Assembly (NCBI RefSeq): GCF_000619825.1
Contig: NZ_JHUW01000011.1
Location: forward strand, 62,001 to 126,000
Direction of reading: 5' to 3'
From: Prevotella sp. MA2016
GTDB lineage: Bacteria > Bacteroidota > Bacteroidia > Bacteroidales > Bacteroidaceae
DNA: 64,000 bases
In this document: piece by piece, positions 63,027-64,000 of the stretch
Layout of the letters: every line of letters begins with the position of its first letter
Numbering within the stretch: position 1 is the stretch's first letter
Program-made: the position numbers and the translations under genes
The notes under the pieces: model-generated
The model's input: only the letters and a program-made list of their open reading frames with translations
What the model was told of the DNA's origin: nothing
The model's database searches: none

Positions 63027-64000
63027 TTATCTTATAAACAATAATTCGCGATATTTAGGCAGCGACCACAGACCATCTTCCACAATCATCTCCAGATGAT
63101 CTATCTCATAACGGATAGCATCCATCTTTGGACAAACAGTATCATGATAGCTCATGGCACGCTCGTGGATATTATAGATGCGATTAGCCACACGACGTGC
63201 TTCTGTCAAGTCATCAACCAATTGTTCGATACGCTCCGTACGCTCGGCGATCTCCTTAATCAGTTTCATATTGCGAGCCGAGAGACGCTCAGCCTCAGCC
63301 TTGGGGAACACATCCTTCATGCCCTGTACATTCTTGATGAGCTGACTCTGATAGTGTGTGCTCACAGGAATGATGTGATTCATCGAGAGGTCGCCCATAA
63401 CACGAGCTTCAATCTGAACAGTCTTCACGTATGTCTCCCACTTCACCTCATTGCGTGCCTCGAGCTCCTTACGATTCATCACCTTAACCGACTCGAACAT
63501 CTTAATGCTATCCTTATCAAGATAATGCTCGATAATCTTCGGTGTTGACTTCTCTACATCCAAGCCACGCTTAGCAGCCTCAGCCACCCACTCATCGCTA
63601 TAACCATTACCATCAAAACGAATAGGTTTGCAAGTCTTGATATCCTCACGCAGGACATCAACAATGGCAGAAAGTTTGCTATCGCCCTTAGCAATACGCT
63701 TGTCCACACGGTGCTTGAAGTTCTGCAGCGCCTCAGCTACAGCCGAGTTAAGTGCAATCATAGCCGATGCACAGTTAGACGAAGAACCTGGTGCACGGAA
63801 CTCGAAACGGTTACCAGTGAACGCAAATGGTGACGTGCGGTTGCGATCGGTATTATCGATAATCAAATCAGGAATCTGTGGGATATCAATCTCCATACCC
63901 TGCTTGCCCTTAATATTAAAGAGGTCATCCTTGTCAGAAAGTTCGATATGGTCAAGGAGCTCTGTGAGCTGCTTGCCCAGGAACGAACTGATGATGGCAG
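63027..64000 (-). CDS. glnN: Type III glutamine synthetase, C-terminal part (5' end beyond window)
   Basis: Makes glutamine from glutamate and ammonia. The frame is open to the right edge (324 residues seen, with KGKQGMEIDIPQIPD continuing upstream of an internal Met at 63896). NTDRNRTSPFAFTGNRFEFR is the type III signature with active-site residues, and SNCASAM and the long helical C-terminus fit the family of about 730 residues. More than half of the gene is missing from the window. Confidence 0.93.
   Translation of the reverse strand, partial: AIISSFLGKQLTELLDHIELSDKDDLFNIKGKQGMEIDIPQIPDLIIDNTDRNRTSPFAFTGNRFEFRAPGSSSNCASAMIALNSAVAEALQNFKHRVDKRIAKGDSKLSAIVDVLREDIKTCKPIRFDGNGYSDEWVAEAAKRGLDVEKSTPKIIEHYLDKDSIKMFESVKVMNRKELEARNEVKWETYVKTVQIEARVMGDLSMNHIIPVSTHYQSQLIKNVQGMKDVFPKAEAERLSARNMKLIKEIAERTERIEQLVDDLTEARRVANRIYNIHERAMSYHDTVCPKMDAIRYEIDHLEMIVEDGLWSLPKYRELLFIR

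Overview
The window is a chromosomal segment of a Bacteroidota bacterium, most probably Prevotella or a close relative. The evidence is the repeated promoter pattern TTTG, about 20 bases, then TAnnTTTG, together with families typical of that group: LruC-domain lipoproteins, type III glutamine synthetase, a CBM20-bearing amylomaltase, DUF4422 glycosyltransferases and the anaerobic NrdDG reductase. No tRNA, rRNA, CRISPR array or complete insertion sequence was seen.

Left part (1-20966): mostly housekeeping. It holds uxaC (cut by the left edge), ansA, the nrdDG operon, rubrerythrin, a WecB-type epimerase with altered active-site motifs, a candidate 180-nt structured RNA ahead of ribE, gph-malQ, and mltG-glnS with a TPR protein and a DedA membrane protein. 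manC-gmd-fcl follow and make GDP-mannose, then GDP-fucose. A xylulokinase-type kinase closes the block.

Surface-glycan locus (21154-43494): it opens with a lone receiver protein, an initiating phosphoglycosyl transferase, a TolC-like protein, a Wzc-like chain-length protein and a Wzy/WaaL-like membrane protein. Glycosyltransferases, a Wzm/Wzt ABC exporter with a carbohydrate-binding tail, and a visibly AT-rich block follow. That block holds two DUF4422 proteins, a GT11 fucosyltransferase, an O-acyltransferase, a YdjC/ChbG deacetylase and more GT2 enzymes. GDP-fucose from gmd/fcl fits the GT11 enzyme. The distal end carries scars: a 91-bp duplication containing the start of a GT2 gene, and a collapsed AbiE-type toxin-antitoxin pair.

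Right part (44445-64000): a membrane-anchored SGNH/acetylesterase-like protein, two tandem LruC-domain lipoproteins, and an unrecognised gene with a three-hairpin leader and a repeat cluster behind it. Next come a UbiA/DPPR-type prenyltransferase with nth, an operon joining an L,D-transpeptidase to an ECF sigma factor and a likely anti-sigma protein, then mazG-lipoprotein-rnz, valS, dsbD and a type III glutamine synthetase cut by the right edge.

The points most worth a second look are the structured RNA before ribE, the orphan gene with hairpin leader and 22-bp-period repeats, the mirror-image element between nrdD and rubrerythrin, and the altered or decayed proteins in and near the glycan locus.
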